Below, in pieces: positions 15,012 through 23,606 of a DNA stretch of 64,000 nucleotides. The DNA lies in NCBI RefSeq assembly GCF_000701365.1, contig NZ_JNIK01000003.1, positions 168,897-232,896 on the forward strand, in the 5' to 3' direction. Each line of letters opens with the position of its first letter. Position 1 is the stretch's first letter. The notes beneath the pieces were generated by a model. It was not told the origin of the DNA. It did no database searches and saw only the letters and a list, made by a program, of their open reading frames with translations. Source of the stretch: Blastococcus sp. URHD0036 (GTDB lineage Bacteria > Actinomycetota > Actinomycetes > Mycobacteriales > Geodermatophilaceae). The translations under genes were made by a program, and so were the position numbers.

Positions 15012-16039
15012 CAGGCTGCCTCTCCGGCGAACAGGTCGGCGGCGAGGGCGCGCAGTTCGTACCGGGGAGCACCCAGTGCGAGCTGCCAGGCCTTGGCCCG
15101 CCGGTAGTAGAGCTGGATGTCGTACTCGAGGGTGTAGCCGTAGCCGCCGTGGAAGTGCAGGCTCGCCGCGGCCGTGGCGAACGCCGTCTCCCCGGCGAAG
15201 AGCAGGGCCATGCGAGCCAGCGCCGCGGCCTTCACCGATCCGGCGTCGCGGGCCCAGGCCGCCTCGTGCACGAGGAGCTCCGCGCCGTCGCCGGCGGTCG
15301 CCAGGTCGGCCAGCCGGTGCTGGACGGTCTGGAACCAGGCGATCGGGACACCGAAGGCGTGCCGGTCCTTGACGTAGTCGACGCCGATCCGCAGCGCCTC
15401 CTGGCGCAGCCCCTCCAGCGCCGCCGCGGTGAGCACCCGCCACAGCGAGACCGCGTCGGCGTGCGCCCGGCGCGCCTCGTCGCCGGTGGCGAGCACCAGC
15501 CGCTGGGACCAGACCGCGGTCGACACCTCGGCGATCGCCGCGCCCCCGAGGTCGGGCAGCGGCTCGACCGCCACCCCCTCGCGCCGCGACAGGACGACGA
15601 GCTCCTCGCCGTCCAGGGCCACGACGACGTCGGCCACCGCCGCCCCCGCGACGGGGCCGGCGGTGCCGTCGCGCAGCGGCCGCAGGGCGACCGTCGGCAG
15701 GACGGTCCCCTCCCCCACCCCGGCCAGCAGGTCGGCGCCCGCGGCCGGGCCGGCGAGCAGCGCCGCCGCCGTCAGCACCTCGGGCAGGACGACCGGGGCG
15801 ACCCGGCGGCCGGCCTCGATCGCGACGACGACGAGGTCGGACACCGTCGCCCCGCCGCCGCCGAGCTCCTCGGCCACGCCCATGGTCGGGATGCCCGACT
15901 GCACGAGCACCCGCCAGAGCGCCGCGTCGTGCCCGACGGCCTCCGCCGCCCGGACGCGCTCGGGCGTCGCCTGCTTTTCGAACAGCTCGGCGACCGACCC
16001 GCGCAGCGCCTGCTGGTCCTCGGTGAGGGAGAGGTCCAC
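15011..16039 (-). CDS. Acyl-CoA dehydrogenase, probable catalytic-Glu subunit
   Basis: A 342-residue acyl-CoA dehydrogenase. It begins VDLSLTEDQQALRGSVAELFEK and its C-terminal catalytic segment HFHGGYGYTLEYDIQLYYRR carries the Glu of the TxEY type that removes the alpha proton. The middle FAD-binding region lacks a clean TEPxxGSD motif, as expected for one half of a heteromeric pair whose partner (13842-15011) has it. The GTG start at 16039 is two bases after the DUF35 stop. The predicted reaction is dehydrogenation of a branched or ring-bearing acyl-CoA just before DUF35/thiolase-like cleavage. Confidence 0.9.
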   Translation of the reverse strand: MDLSLTEDQQALRGSVAELFEKQATPERVRAAEAVGHDAALWRVLVQSGIPTMGVAEELGGGGATVSDLVVVAIEAGRRVAPVVLPEVLTAAALLAGPAAGADLLAGVGEGTVLPTVALRPLRDGTAGPVAGAAVADVVVALDGEELVVLSRREGVAVEPLPDLGGAAIAEVSTAVWSQRLVLATGDEARRAHADAVSLWRVLTAAALEGLRQEALRIGVDYVKDRHAFGVPIAWFQTVQHRLADLATAGDGAELLVHEAAWARDAGSVKAAALARMALLFAGETAFATAAASLHFHGGYGYTLEYDIQLYYRRAKAWQLALGAPRYELRALAADLFAGEAA

Positions 16040-16041
16040 CG

Positions 16042-16521
16042 TCAGGCCACCGTGGCCGGCTGGTTCTCCGCGCTCAGCGCGGCGTCCGCGTCGTCGGGCT
16101 CGGCGGCGTCGGCCGCGGCGAACCGGAAGACGGTGACGTCCTCGCCCGGGATCTCCTCGAACACGATCCGCAGCGGCATCCCGATGTAGAGGTCCTCGGG
16201 GGCGATGCCGGTCGTGTTGCCCAGGACGATGCAGCTGCGCGGCTCCTCGGCGAGCTTCGCCAGCACCACCGCGTAGGGGACGTCGTCGTTGAACGCCCCG
16301 GGGCCGCGGTGGACCAGGCTGAAGCTCCACACCGTCGCGTCCCGACTGACCGGCGTCCAGGTCTGGGCCTCCGACAGGCAGGACCGGCAGGCCGGGTACG
16401 GCACCCAGTTGTAGTGGCCGCAGTTGTCGCACTTCGGCACCCGGAACTCGCCGGCCGCCAGGCCGTCCCAGAACTCCTTGTTGCGGGGCTCGATCTGGGG
16501 CAGGGGCTTGAGGTAGGTCAT
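16042..16521 (-). CDS. DUF35 zinc-ribbon/OB-fold protein
   Basis: A 159-residue DUF35 protein. Zinc-ribbon cysteines are Cys31, Cys34, Cys45 and Cys48 (CDNCG...CRSC), followed by an OB-fold to about residue 137. The tail DAAEPDDADAALSAENQPATVA is acidic and disordered-looking, unlike the other DUF35 proteins here. It lies 43 bases after the thiolase-like gene 16565-17734, its likely complex partner, and before two acyl-CoA dehydrogenase genes. By analogy with ChsH2(DUF35) it should help hold acyl-CoA in the aldolase. Confidence 0.87.
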   Translation of the reverse strand: MTYLKPLPQIEPRNKEFWDGLAAGEFRVPKCDNCGHYNWVPYPACRSCLSEAQTWTPVSRDATVWSFSLVHRGPGAFNDDVPYAVVLAKLAEEPRSCIVLGNTTGIAPEDLYIGMPLRIVFEEIPGEDVTVFRFAAADAAEPDDADAALSAENQPATVA

Positions 16522-16564
16522 CGTCGCTCTCCTGAGGTCTGAGGGGTGGGGAGGCCGCGGCCGG

Positions 16565-17734
16565 TCACTCGGTCGCCATGACGAGGACGCCGGCCATGCC
16601 GTGCACCGCCCAGCCCTGCTGCAGCGAGACGCCGAGCTTGGCGTCGGGGACCTGCCGCTCGCCGCACTCGCCGCGCAGCTGACGGACCACCTCGATGGTG
16701 TGCATGCCCGCCGGGTCACCGGCGTGGCTGTTGGAGAGCAGGCCGCCGTCGGTGTTGGTCGGCATCTTCCCGCCGAGGGCGCAGTGCCCCTCCTTGACGT
16801 AGTCCGCGCCCTCGCCGAGCTTGCAGAAGCCCATCTCCTCGAGGTCGCGGATCGTGGTGATGGTGAAGCAGTCGTAGAGACCGGCGACGTCGATGTCCTC
16901 GCGGTCGATGCCGGCGATGGCGAAGGCGCGGTCGGTCGCCCGGCGCACCGCCTTGCCCTCCTCGGGGAACCACGGGTCGTTGATCGTCACGTAGAAGTCC
17001 GTGTAGGTGGACTCCGCGCCGCCGAGGACCAGGACCGGCTTCTTCTTGCTGGAGCGGGCCCGCTCGATGGAGGTCATGACGACCGCGTAGCCGCCGTCGT
17101 TGTCCAGCGAGCAGTCGAGGAGGTTCAGCGGCTCGCAGATGGGGCGGCTGTTCAGCACGTCCTCGACGGTGATGTCGCCCTTGCGGCCCATGATCGAGTC
17201 GGGGTTGAGCGTGGCGTGGTGCCGGGTGAAGACGGCGACCTCGGCCAGGTCGGCGTGGGTGACGCCGAACTCGTGCATGTACCGCTGGGCCCACAGCGCG
17301 TACCACGTCGTCATGTAGGCGCCCGACTGGTAGAAGCTCCAGTCCGGCACCCGGGGGGCGCGGTCGGGCATCGCGGTGCCGCGCGGGCCGACCAGGGAGC
17401 CGGCCTTCCCGTAGAAGAGGACGACGACCTCGCACATGCCGTTCTCGATCGCCAGCGCCGCCTTGGCCAGGGCGCCGGAGGCCCCGCCGGTCTCCATCAG
17501 GCCCAGCGGGCGCTCGCCCAGCTGGTTGGCCCAGAACTGGTGCGCCGTGGTGCCCGGCAGGTGGTCGGACATGCTCAGCGGGATGATCCCGTCGACCTCC
17601 TCGATCGGGATCCCGGCGTCGTCGAGCGCACCCTTGATCGCCTCCAGCTGGAGGGAGAACGACGTGCGGTCGGGCAGCTTGCCCTGCTTGGTCGTGTAGA
17701 CGCCGGCGATGGCCGCCTGCCTGGGTCGCGCCAC
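16565..17734 (-). CDS. Thiolase-like protein (Ltp type), candidate retro-aldolase subunit
   Basis: A 389-residue SCP2-thiolase-type protein. At the nucleophile position it reads METGGASGALAK, so the thiolase Cys is missing. The shared motif GLYDCFTITTI and the loop NTDGGLLSNSHAGDPAGMHT near the C-terminus match the other thiolase-like proteins here. GTG 17734 is chosen over longer in-frame starts because GAGAGGTGG precedes it and the conserved domain (AIAGVYTTKQG) follows at once. It is first in the operon with DUF35, two acyl-CoA dehydrogenases and SnoaL, an order resembling steroid side-chain cleavage genes. The promoter is shared with the divergent acyl-CoA dehydrogenases. Confidence 0.87.
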   Translation of the reverse strand: MARPRQAAIAGVYTTKQGKLPDRTSFSLQLEAIKGALDDAGIPIEEVDGIIPLSMSDHLPGTTAHQFWANQLGERPLGLMETGGASGALAKAALAIENGMCEVVVLFYGKAGSLVGPRGTAMPDRAPRVPDWSFYQSGAYMTTWYALWAQRYMHEFGVTHADLAEVAVFTRHHATLNPDSIMGRKGDITVEDVLNSRPICEPLNLLDCSLDNDGGYAVVMTSIERARSSKKKPVLVLGGAESTYTDFYVTINDPWFPEEGKAVRRATDRAFAIAGIDREDIDVAGLYDCFTITTIRDLEEMGFCKLGEGADYVKEGHCALGGKMPTNTDGGLLSNSHAGDPAGMHTIEVVRQLRGECGERQVPDAKLGVSLQQGWAVHGMAGVLVMATE

Positions 17735-17880
17735 GGGTTTCCACCTCTCGATGCCCGCCGTCACCGGCGGGTCGGATGAGACACTTGCTACCGAACTTGT
17801 ATCGCACGTATCGTCCGCCCGGCAAGGGCCCGGCGTGGTTCGCAGCGCGGTTCCGGCCCCAGACACCTCGAGGAGGCGGC
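17735..17880. promoter_or_regulatory. Divergent promoter region between thiolase-like and acyl-CoA dehydrogenase operons
   Basis: This 146-base gap carries an AT-richer core at about 17777-17812 with TACCGAACTTGTATCG and a repeated GTATCG (17800-17805 and 17809-17814 region). It should hold both promoters. AGGAGG at the right edge is the ribosome site for the plus-strand gene. Confidence 0.45.
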
Positions 17881-19014
17881 ATGGCCTTCGGCCTGTCGGA
17901 CGACCAGGAGCTGTTCCGCTCGACCTGCCGGCGCGCGCTCGAGGCCCGCGCCCCCGTCGAGCGGGTGCGCGAGCTGATCGGCGACCCGCTGGGGTTCGAC
18001 CGCGCGACGTGGACCGCCGTCGCGGAGCTCGGTTGGTACGCGATGTTCGTGCCCGAGGAGCTCGGCGGCGGCAGCGTCTCCGGCGAGGCGCTGGTCGACG
18101 CGGCGATCGTGGCCGAGGAGCTCGGCCGGCTGGTGCACCCCGGCCCGGCGCTGGTCACGAACGTGGTCGCGGCCGGCCTCGCCCGGGCGGCCTCCCCGGA
18201 GCTGGCCGAGCGGGTGCTCCCGGGCATCGCCGCCGGCGAGCTGATCGCGACCTGGGCGTACGCCGGTCCTGACGACGCCCTGCCCCGGCGGCTCCCGGTC
18301 AGCGCCACGCCGGACGGGGACGGCTACCGCCTCGACGGCGTCGCCTCCTACGTGCCCGACGCCGCGGCCGCCGACCTCCTGCTCGTCAGCGCGGCGACCG
18401 ACGAGGGACCGGCGCAGTTCCTCCTCCCCCGCGACACCCCGGGCGTCGAGGTCGAGCCGCTGGAGACCCTCGACCTGGCCCGGCGCCTGGCCACGGTCCG
18501 CCTCTCCGGCGTGCGGGCCGGCGCCGGCACCCTGGTCGGTGCGGCGGGGAGCGCCGGCGCCGACATCGAGCACCAGCTGCGGGTCGCCCTCGTCCTGCAG
18601 TGCGCCGAGACCACCGGAGCGACCGCGCGCGGACTGGAGATGACCGTGCAGTACGCCAAGGACCGGGTCGCCTTCGGCCGGCCGATCGGCTCGTACCAGG
18701 CGCTGAAGCACCGCATGGCCGACCACCGGATGTGGCTGGAGGGCTCCGCGGCGATCACCGCGCACGCGGCCCGCTCGGTGCAGGAGGACCGGCCCGACGC
18801 GGCGATCGCGCCCCGGGTGGCCGCGGCGCACGTCGGCAGGCGCAGCACCGCCACCCTGCACGACTGCATCCAGCTGCACGGCGGCATCGGCATGACGTGG
18901 GAGTACGACCTGCACCTGTACTTCCGCCGGGTCATCAGCAACGAGGTGCTCCTGGGCAGCCCCGAGACGCACCAGCGCGCACTCGTGGACATCGCGGAAG
19001 GAGTGGCGGCATGA
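17881..19014 (+). CDS. Acyl-CoA dehydrogenase, probable catalytic-Glu subunit
   Basis: A 377-residue acyl-CoA dehydrogenase. The N-terminal helix FGLSDDQELFRSTCRRALEA and the C-terminal QLHGGIGMTWEYDLHLYFRR are diagnostic; the Glu in TWEYD is the expected catalytic base. The substrate motif in the FAD domain is weak (WAYAGPDDA), as in half-enzymes. AGGAGG lies five bases before ATG 17881. It overlaps the next gene by ATGA, and that protein has the complementary SEPSGGSD motif and GGGTTEMQRN ending, so the two probably form one heteromeric flavoenzyme. Confidence 0.92.
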   Translation: MAFGLSDDQELFRSTCRRALEARAPVERVRELIGDPLGFDRATWTAVAELGWYAMFVPEELGGGSVSGEALVDAAIVAEELGRLVHPGPALVTNVVAAGLARAASPELAERVLPGIAAGELIATWAYAGPDDALPRRLPVSATPDGDGYRLDGVASYVPDAAAADLLLVSAATDEGPAQFLLPRDTPGVEVEPLETLDLARRLATVRLSGVRAGAGTLVGAAGSAGADIEHQLRVALVLQCAETTGATARGLEMTVQYAKDRVAFGRPIGSYQALKHRMADHRMWLEGSAAITAHAARSVQEDRPDAAIAPRVAAAHVGRRSTATLHDCIQLHGGIGMTWEYDLHLYFRRVISNEVLLGSPETHQRALVDIAEGVAA

Positions 19015-20270
19015 CCGACGTCATCGAGGTCCCGCAGCAGGAGGCGCCGGAGCAGGAGAGCGTGGCCGAGTTCCGGGTCCGCGCCCGCGCCTGGCTGACC
19101 GCCCACGTGCCGCTGAAGACCCCCGGCGAGTCGTTCCTGCAGTGGGACGACGAGGGCGTGGCCCGGTCCCGCGCGATCCAGCGCGCGCTGTGGGACGGCG
19201 GCCTCGCCGGCGTCCACCTGCCCCGCGAGTACGGCGGCCTCGGCCTGAGCGCCGCGCACCAGGAGGCGTTCCGCGAGGAGGCAGCCGACTTCCGCATGCC
19301 GGAGGAGTTCGGCAACGCGTTCAACGTCGTCGTCCCGACCCTGCTGGCGCACGGCAGCGAGACGCTCAAGCGCCGGCACATCTGGCCGATCCTGCGCGGC
19401 GACGCGATCTGGTGCCAGTTCCTCTCCGAGCCCAGCGGTGGCTCCGACCTCGCCGGGCTGCTCACCCGCGCCGACCGCACCGAGGGCGGCTTCGTCCTCA
19501 ACGGCGCCAAGATCTGGACCACCGGCGGCAACTACGGCGACTGGGCCATCTGCCTGGCCCGCACCAACCCCGACGTCCCCAAGCACGCGGGCCTGACGAT
19601 GTTCGTCGTCGACATGCGCACCCCCGGCATCGAGATCGCCCCCGTGCGGCTGCTCGACGGCAGCGCCGACTTCTGCCAGGAGCACATCGACGACGTCTTC
19701 GTTCCCGCGGAGAACGTCGTCGGCGAGGTCGACGACGGCTGGCGCGTGGCGACCACGCTGATGGTGAACGAGCGCAGCGCGATCGGCCGTGGCTGGTCGC
19801 TGGCCGGTCAGCGCGGGCAGCAGGAGGACACCGGCATCGGCCTGGACCCGACACTGCTGGACCTGGCCCGCGAGGTCGGCCGCGACACCGACCCCGCCGT
19901 GCGCGCGCTGATCGGCGAGCGGTGGGTGCTGAACGCCGTCATGGCCGCGACCACGAAGCGGGTGGGCTCGGCCCTGCGCGCCGGCGACCTGCCCGGTCCG
20001 GCGGCGGCGATCCTCAAGGCCATGGCCGGGGCGGTCGGCCCGCGCGCCGGCGAGATCGACCTCGCCGTCGCCGGCGCCCGTGCCGCGGCCTGGCCGGCCG
20101 GCGAGGAGAACTGGGGCCTGCACCGGCTGTCCAGCCACGGCATCGGCGGCGGGACGACGGAGATGCAGCGCAACGCGATCGCCGAGCGGCTGCTCGGGCT
20201 GCCCCGCGAGCCGAGCGAGGACCGGGTGCTGCCGTTCCGCGAGCTGCGGCACAACACGCGGCCTGCATGA
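19011..20270 (+). CDS. Acyl-CoA dehydrogenase, probable partner subunit
   Basis: A 419-residue acyl-CoA dehydrogenase of the larger type. FLSEPSGGSD (about residues 141-150) and KIWTTGGNYGDWAICLARTN are the classical FAD/acyl-CoA contacts, and the end reads GGGTTEMQRNAIAERLLGLPRE. It lacks the TxEY glutamate segment of the upstream subunit. ATGA overlap on both sides ties it to the preceding dehydrogenase and to the TetR gene behind it. The predicted role is alpha-beta dehydrogenation of a CoA intermediate. Confidence 0.92.
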   Translation: MTDVIEVPQQEAPEQESVAEFRVRARAWLTAHVPLKTPGESFLQWDDEGVARSRAIQRALWDGGLAGVHLPREYGGLGLSAAHQEAFREEAADFRMPEEFGNAFNVVVPTLLAHGSETLKRRHIWPILRGDAIWCQFLSEPSGGSDLAGLLTRADRTEGGFVLNGAKIWTTGGNYGDWAICLARTNPDVPKHAGLTMFVVDMRTPGIEIAPVRLLDGSADFCQEHIDDVFVPAENVVGEVDDGWRVATTLMVNERSAIGRGWSLAGQRGQQEDTGIGLDPTLLDLAREVGRDTDPAVRALIGERWVLNAVMAATTKRVGSALRAGDLPGPAAAILKAMAGAVGPRAGEIDLAVAGARAAAWPAGEENWGLHRLSSHGIGGGTTEMQRNAIAERLLGLPREPSEDRVLPFRELRHNTRPA

Positions 20271-20881
20271 CGGCGCTGCCGGAGCCCGCGGAGACGGCGG
20301 CCGATCCCGACACCCGTGACCGCATCCTCCGGGCCGGGATGGACTGCGTGACCCGGTACGGCCGGGCCAAGACGACGATGCAGGACGTCGCCGTCGCGGC
20401 CGGGCTGTCCCGGGCGACGCTCTACCGCCACTTCGTCGACCGGGGCGCACTGTTCAACGCCATCCGCGACTTCGAGCGCCGGCGGGACACGGCCACGATC
20501 ACCGAGCGGGCCGGGCGCACGACCACCCTGCGCGACGCGGTCGCGGTCGTCGCGGAGGTCCTGGCCGCGACCGGCATCCGGTACCGCCAGGGCGAGCACC
20601 TCGCCGCCGGCGACGAGAGCCTGGCGCGCTTCCTCGCGCTGCGCTCCGGCCGGGAGCGCGAGCGGGTCGCGGCGATGGTCCGCCCCTACGTGGAGCGCGC
20701 CGCCGCCGGTGGCGAGTTGCGGTCCGGCGTCTCGGCCGCGGCGGCCGAGGAGTGGATCGCGCTCACCCTGAGCCAGGCCGGATCGCTCAGCGGCCTGCGC
20801 TCGGTCGACGTGCACGACCCCGCGGCGCTGGGCGGCTGGCTGGCGCGCATGGCCTGCGCCGGCGTCTGCGCCCGTCCCTGA
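20267..20881 (+). CDS. TetR family transcriptional regulator
   Basis: A 204-residue TetR regulator. The DNA-binding segment TMQDVAVAAGLSRATLYRHFVDRGALFNAI (about residues 37-66) has the standard helix-turn-helix and LYRHF signature. The rest is a helical ligand domain. Its ATG overlaps the acyl-CoA dehydrogenase stop, so it is co-expressed with the two dehydrogenases and may control the divergent promoter at 17735-17880. Transcription ends at the hairpin 20903-20937. Confidence 0.9.
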   Translation: MTALPEPAETAADPDTRDRILRAGMDCVTRYGRAKTTMQDVAVAAGLSRATLYRHFVDRGALFNAIRDFERRRDTATITERAGRTTTLRDAVAVVAEVLAATGIRYRQGEHLAAGDESLARFLALRSGRERERVAAMVRPYVERAAAGGELRSGVSAAAAEEWIALTLSQAGSLSGLRSVDVHDPAALGGWLARMACAGVCARP

Positions 20882-20902
20882 CCAGTCCGCCCACGACGCA
20901 CA

Positions 20903-20937
20903 GCGGGCGCGGTCCCCGGGAAGGGGACCGCGCCCGC
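20903..20937. terminator. Bidirectional hairpin terminator between convergent genes
   Basis: Perfect 15-bp arms GCGGGCGCGGTCCCC and GGGGACCGCGCCCGC enclose the loop GGGAA. It sits between the TetR stop (+) and the ABC lipoprotein stop (-), and can serve both strands. Confidence 0.85.
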
Positions 20938-20953
20938 CGCTGCCGCGTGCGGC

Positions 20954-22522
20954 CTACTGCTCCAGCCAGGCGCCGTCCAGCAGCACCGAACCGGTCCCGT
21001 AGAGCCCGACGCCCTGCAGGTCGCCGAGGACGTTCTCGCGGGTCGCGCTCCAGATGATGAACGGGTACAGCTCGCCCACCCGCTCCTCCACCGTCGTGTA
21101 GTACTCGATGCGGGACTGGTCGTCCGTCGCCACGCGGGCGGCGTCCAGCGCCTCGTCGATCTCCGGGTCGCTGATCTTGGAGAAGTTGAGGAACGACGTG
21201 GAGTAGAGGCCCGAGTACAGCTGCGGCTCGGGGTCGACGAACTGCAGGCCGGCGATGCTGGCCTGGAACTGCCCGCCCACCAGCGCCCCCTGGGCACCGG
21301 CGAAGTCCCGGTTGTCGATCTCCATCGTCACGTTGTCGAACGCCGCGAGCTGCGACTGCATGGACTGGGCGACGGCCAGGGCCTCGGTGGTCGGGAAGGT
21401 GACCATGGTGAACTCCAGCGGCGTGCCCTCGTCGGCGAGCTCGTCGAAGAGCTCCTGCGCCCGCTCCGGGTCGGAGCCGGAGAGGTACTCCCCCGTGTAG
21501 AACGGCGAGTCCTCACCGAACAGCGACAGCGGCACGGTGCCCTCACCCTCGAAGACCGCACTCTGCACGACGTCGAGGTCGATCGCCTTGTAGACCGCCT
21601 CGCGGGCCCGCGGGTCGTCGAACGGGGCCACCTGCGTCTGGAAGACGACGGTGCTGCCGCCGTTGGGCTCACTCGGCACCGCGACCGTGATGCCGGCCTC
21701 CTCGGCGCGCGAGGTGATCACCGGGCTGTTGTTCAGGATCGCGTCGGCCTGGCCGCTCTGCAGCGTGTTGAACCGCTGCTGCGCGTCGTTCTGCGCGGTC
21801 AGCGTCAGCCCGTCCAGGTAGGGCTTGGGCGCATCCCAGTACTTCTCGTTCTTGACGAGCTCCATCGCGCCGCCGCGGTTCCAGGTCTCGAGCACGAAGG
21901 GGCCGGCGCCGATGGGTGCTGCGTCGAACGCGGCCTGGCCGCCCTCGAGCGCGGCGGGCGAGCCGATCCAGTTGAGCGCGCTGGTGGCGATCGTCTGGTC
22001 GAAGGCGAGGGTCGGGCTGTTGAGTGTGAACTCCAGGGTCTGCGGGTCGACCACCGTCGTCGTCTTGATGTTGATGGCGACGGCGATGACGGGCGCCCGG
22101 AGCTCGATGCTGCGGTCGCGGTCCCAGTTGGCCTGCACCGCCGCGGCGTCCAGCGGCGTGCCGTCGGAGAACGTCAGCCCCTCCTGCAGCACCAGCCGGT
22201 AGGTCGTCCCGCCGTCGGTGGTCTCCACGCTCTCGGCCATCGACGTGCTGATCTCGCCGGTGATCGGGTCGTTGGTGACCAGCTGGCCGTACAGCGCGTT
22301 GCCGACCAGCGAGTTGGTCGTCAGGTTGTTGCTCAGGTACGCCGGGTCCAGCGTCCGCGGCTCGCTGACCATGCCGATGGCCGCGGTGCCGCCGGCCACC
22401 GGTTCGCCGGAGCCCTCGGAGCCGCCCCCGCCCCCGCCGTCGTCGTCGCTGCCGCCGCAGGCGCTGAGCGCCAGGGCCGTGGTGACGGCCAGGACGAGTA
22501 GGGAGTTCCGTCTGCGGGGCAT
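20954..22522 (-). CDS. ABC importer substrate-binding lipoprotein (peptide/opine/nickel SBP_bac_5 family)
   Basis: A 522-residue family 5 extracellular solute-binding protein. The signal peptide MPRRRNSLLVLAVTTALALSAC has a lipobox with Cys22, followed by an acidic-glycine linker (about 25-37). The family 5 features MVSEPRTLDPAYLSNNLTTN, LQEGLTFSDGTPLDA and GAGPFVLETW are present. It is anchored outside the cell and delivers a ligand to the permeases encoded just upstream. A 181-base gap with CTATTAGAAC and CAATGATGGT precedes it, so it has its own promoter as well as operon linkage. The orphan lipoprotein at 60608-62188 is a close paralogue. Despite the family name, the cargo here may be a hydrophobic acid. 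Confidence 0.92.
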   Translation of the reverse strand: MPRRRNSLLVLAVTTALALSACGGSDDDGGGGGGSEGSGEPVAGGTAAIGMVSEPRTLDPAYLSNNLTTNSLVGNALYGQLVTNDPITGEISTSMAESVETTDGGTTYRLVLQEGLTFSDGTPLDAAAVQANWDRDRSIELRAPVIAVAINIKTTTVVDPQTLEFTLNSPTLAFDQTIATSALNWIGSPAALEGGQAAFDAAPIGAGPFVLETWNRGGAMELVKNEKYWDAPKPYLDGLTLTAQNDAQQRFNTLQSGQADAILNNSPVITSRAEEAGITVAVPSEPNGGSTVVFQTQVAPFDDPRAREAVYKAIDLDVVQSAVFEGEGTVPLSLFGEDSPFYTGEYLSGSDPERAQELFDELADEGTPLEFTMVTFPTTEALAVAQSMQSQLAAFDNVTMEIDNRDFAGAQGALVGGQFQASIAGLQFVDPEPQLYSGLYSTSFLNFSKISDPEIDEALDAARVATDDQSRIEYYTTVEERVGELYPFIIWSATRENVLGDLQGVGLYGTGSVLLDGAWLEQ

Positions 22523-22620
22523 CGCGGGTCCTCTTCGATCGGGGGTGCCGCTCCATCCGGTGATCGGATTGAGCGGGCGTTCACGAGAGTCTGGCCCGAG
22601 CAGCGTGAGCCACGCGACAG

Positions 22621-22639
22621 CTATTAGAACAATGATGGT
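22621..22639 (-). promoter_or_regulatory. AT-rich promoter or operator with CTATTAGAAC and CAATGATGGT
   Basis: CTATTAGAAC (22621-22630) abuts CAATGATGGT (22630-22639) about 100 bases before the lipoprotein start. The first 10-mer is repeated exactly at 36156-36165, and the second exactly at 29061-29070, each in front of another catabolic operon. Such exact repeats of AT-rich 10-mers are unlikely by chance in this base composition. Confidence 0.5.
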
Positions 22640-22703
22640 AACTATCGCATAACATCGCCCACGGACGTCCGGACGGCTGCCGGCGCCGACGGGACGCGCC
22701 CGC

Positions 22704-23606
22704 TCAGTCGCTCGCGGTGCGGTCGAACCGGGCCCGCAGCGAGTCACCGATCTGGTTGAGCGCGAACACCGTCAGGAACACCACCACCGACGGGACCAGG
22801 ACGAGGTACGCCGCGTCGTCGAGGGAGTCCTTGCCGGCGGCGATCATCCCGCCCCAGCTCGGCGTCGGCGCCGGGATGCCGAGGCCCAGGAAGCTCAGCG
22901 AGCCCTCGGCGACGATCAGCGACGCGATCACCAGCGGGAGGTAGGAGGCCACCGTCGGCAGCACGTTGGGCAGGATCTCCCGCCGGATGATGCGGGGGCT
23001 GGTGGCCCCCATGTTCCGCGCCGCCCGCACGAACTCCCGGGACCGCCAGGAGATGGTGTTCGCGCGGGACAACCGGACGAACGACGGGATCACCAGGATC
23101 GTCAGCCCCACCGTGAGGGTGAAGAGGCTGGGCTTGGTCACCGCCGAGATCGACAGCAGCAGGATCAGCGGCGGGAACGCGAGCAGGGCGTCGGTCACGT
23201 AGGTGATGACGGCGTCCACCCAGCGGCCGAAGTAGCCGGCGAGCAGCCCCAGGAACGTCCCGATGACGAAGGCGACGGTCCCGGCGACGAGGCCGACGAC
23301 CAGCGAGACCCGGGCGCCGTACAGGATCCGCGAGAGCTCCGAGCGGCCGAAGTTGTCGGTTCCTAGCAAGAGGTCCAGCCCGTTGCCGAAGCCGGGCGGG
23401 GTCCGCGGCGGGCCGGCCGCGACGTCGAAGTCGGACACGGGGAGCAGCGGCACCAGGGCGGCCAGCACCACCACGAGGACGAGCCAGGACCAGGAGAGGC
23501 CGACCGACACCGACCGCTTCCGGCGGACGACGGGGACGACCGGCTCGCTCTGGACGACCTCCGACAGTGCCCCGCCTGTCTGGTCGAGGTAGTCGATCTG
23601 GGTCAC
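22704..23606 (-). CDS. ABC importer permease (DppC/OppC type)
   Basis: A 300-residue inner-membrane permease. One N-terminal membrane helix (about residues 38-57, SWLVLVVVLAALVPLLP) is followed by DppC-typical LLGTDNFGRSELSRILYGARVSL and five further hydrophobic segments. The EAA loop that docks the ATPase reads EFVRAARNMGATSPRIIRRE. The GTG start overlaps the DppB stop (GTGA). It pairs with DppB to form the channel for the family 5 lipoprotein encoded next. Confidence 0.92.
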   Translation of the reverse strand: MTQIDYLDQTGGALSEVVQSEPVVPVVRRKRSVSVGLSWSWLVLVVVLAALVPLLPVSDFDVAAGPPRTPPGFGNGLDLLLGTDNFGRSELSRILYGARVSLVVGLVAGTVAFVIGTFLGLLAGYFGRWVDAVITYVTDALLAFPPLILLLSISAVTKPSLFTLTVGLTILVIPSFVRLSRANTISWRSREFVRAARNMGATSPRIIRREILPNVLPTVASYLPLVIASLIVAEGSLSFLGLGIPAPTPSWGGMIAAGKDSLDDAAYLVLVPSVVVFLTVFALNQIGDSLRARFDRTASD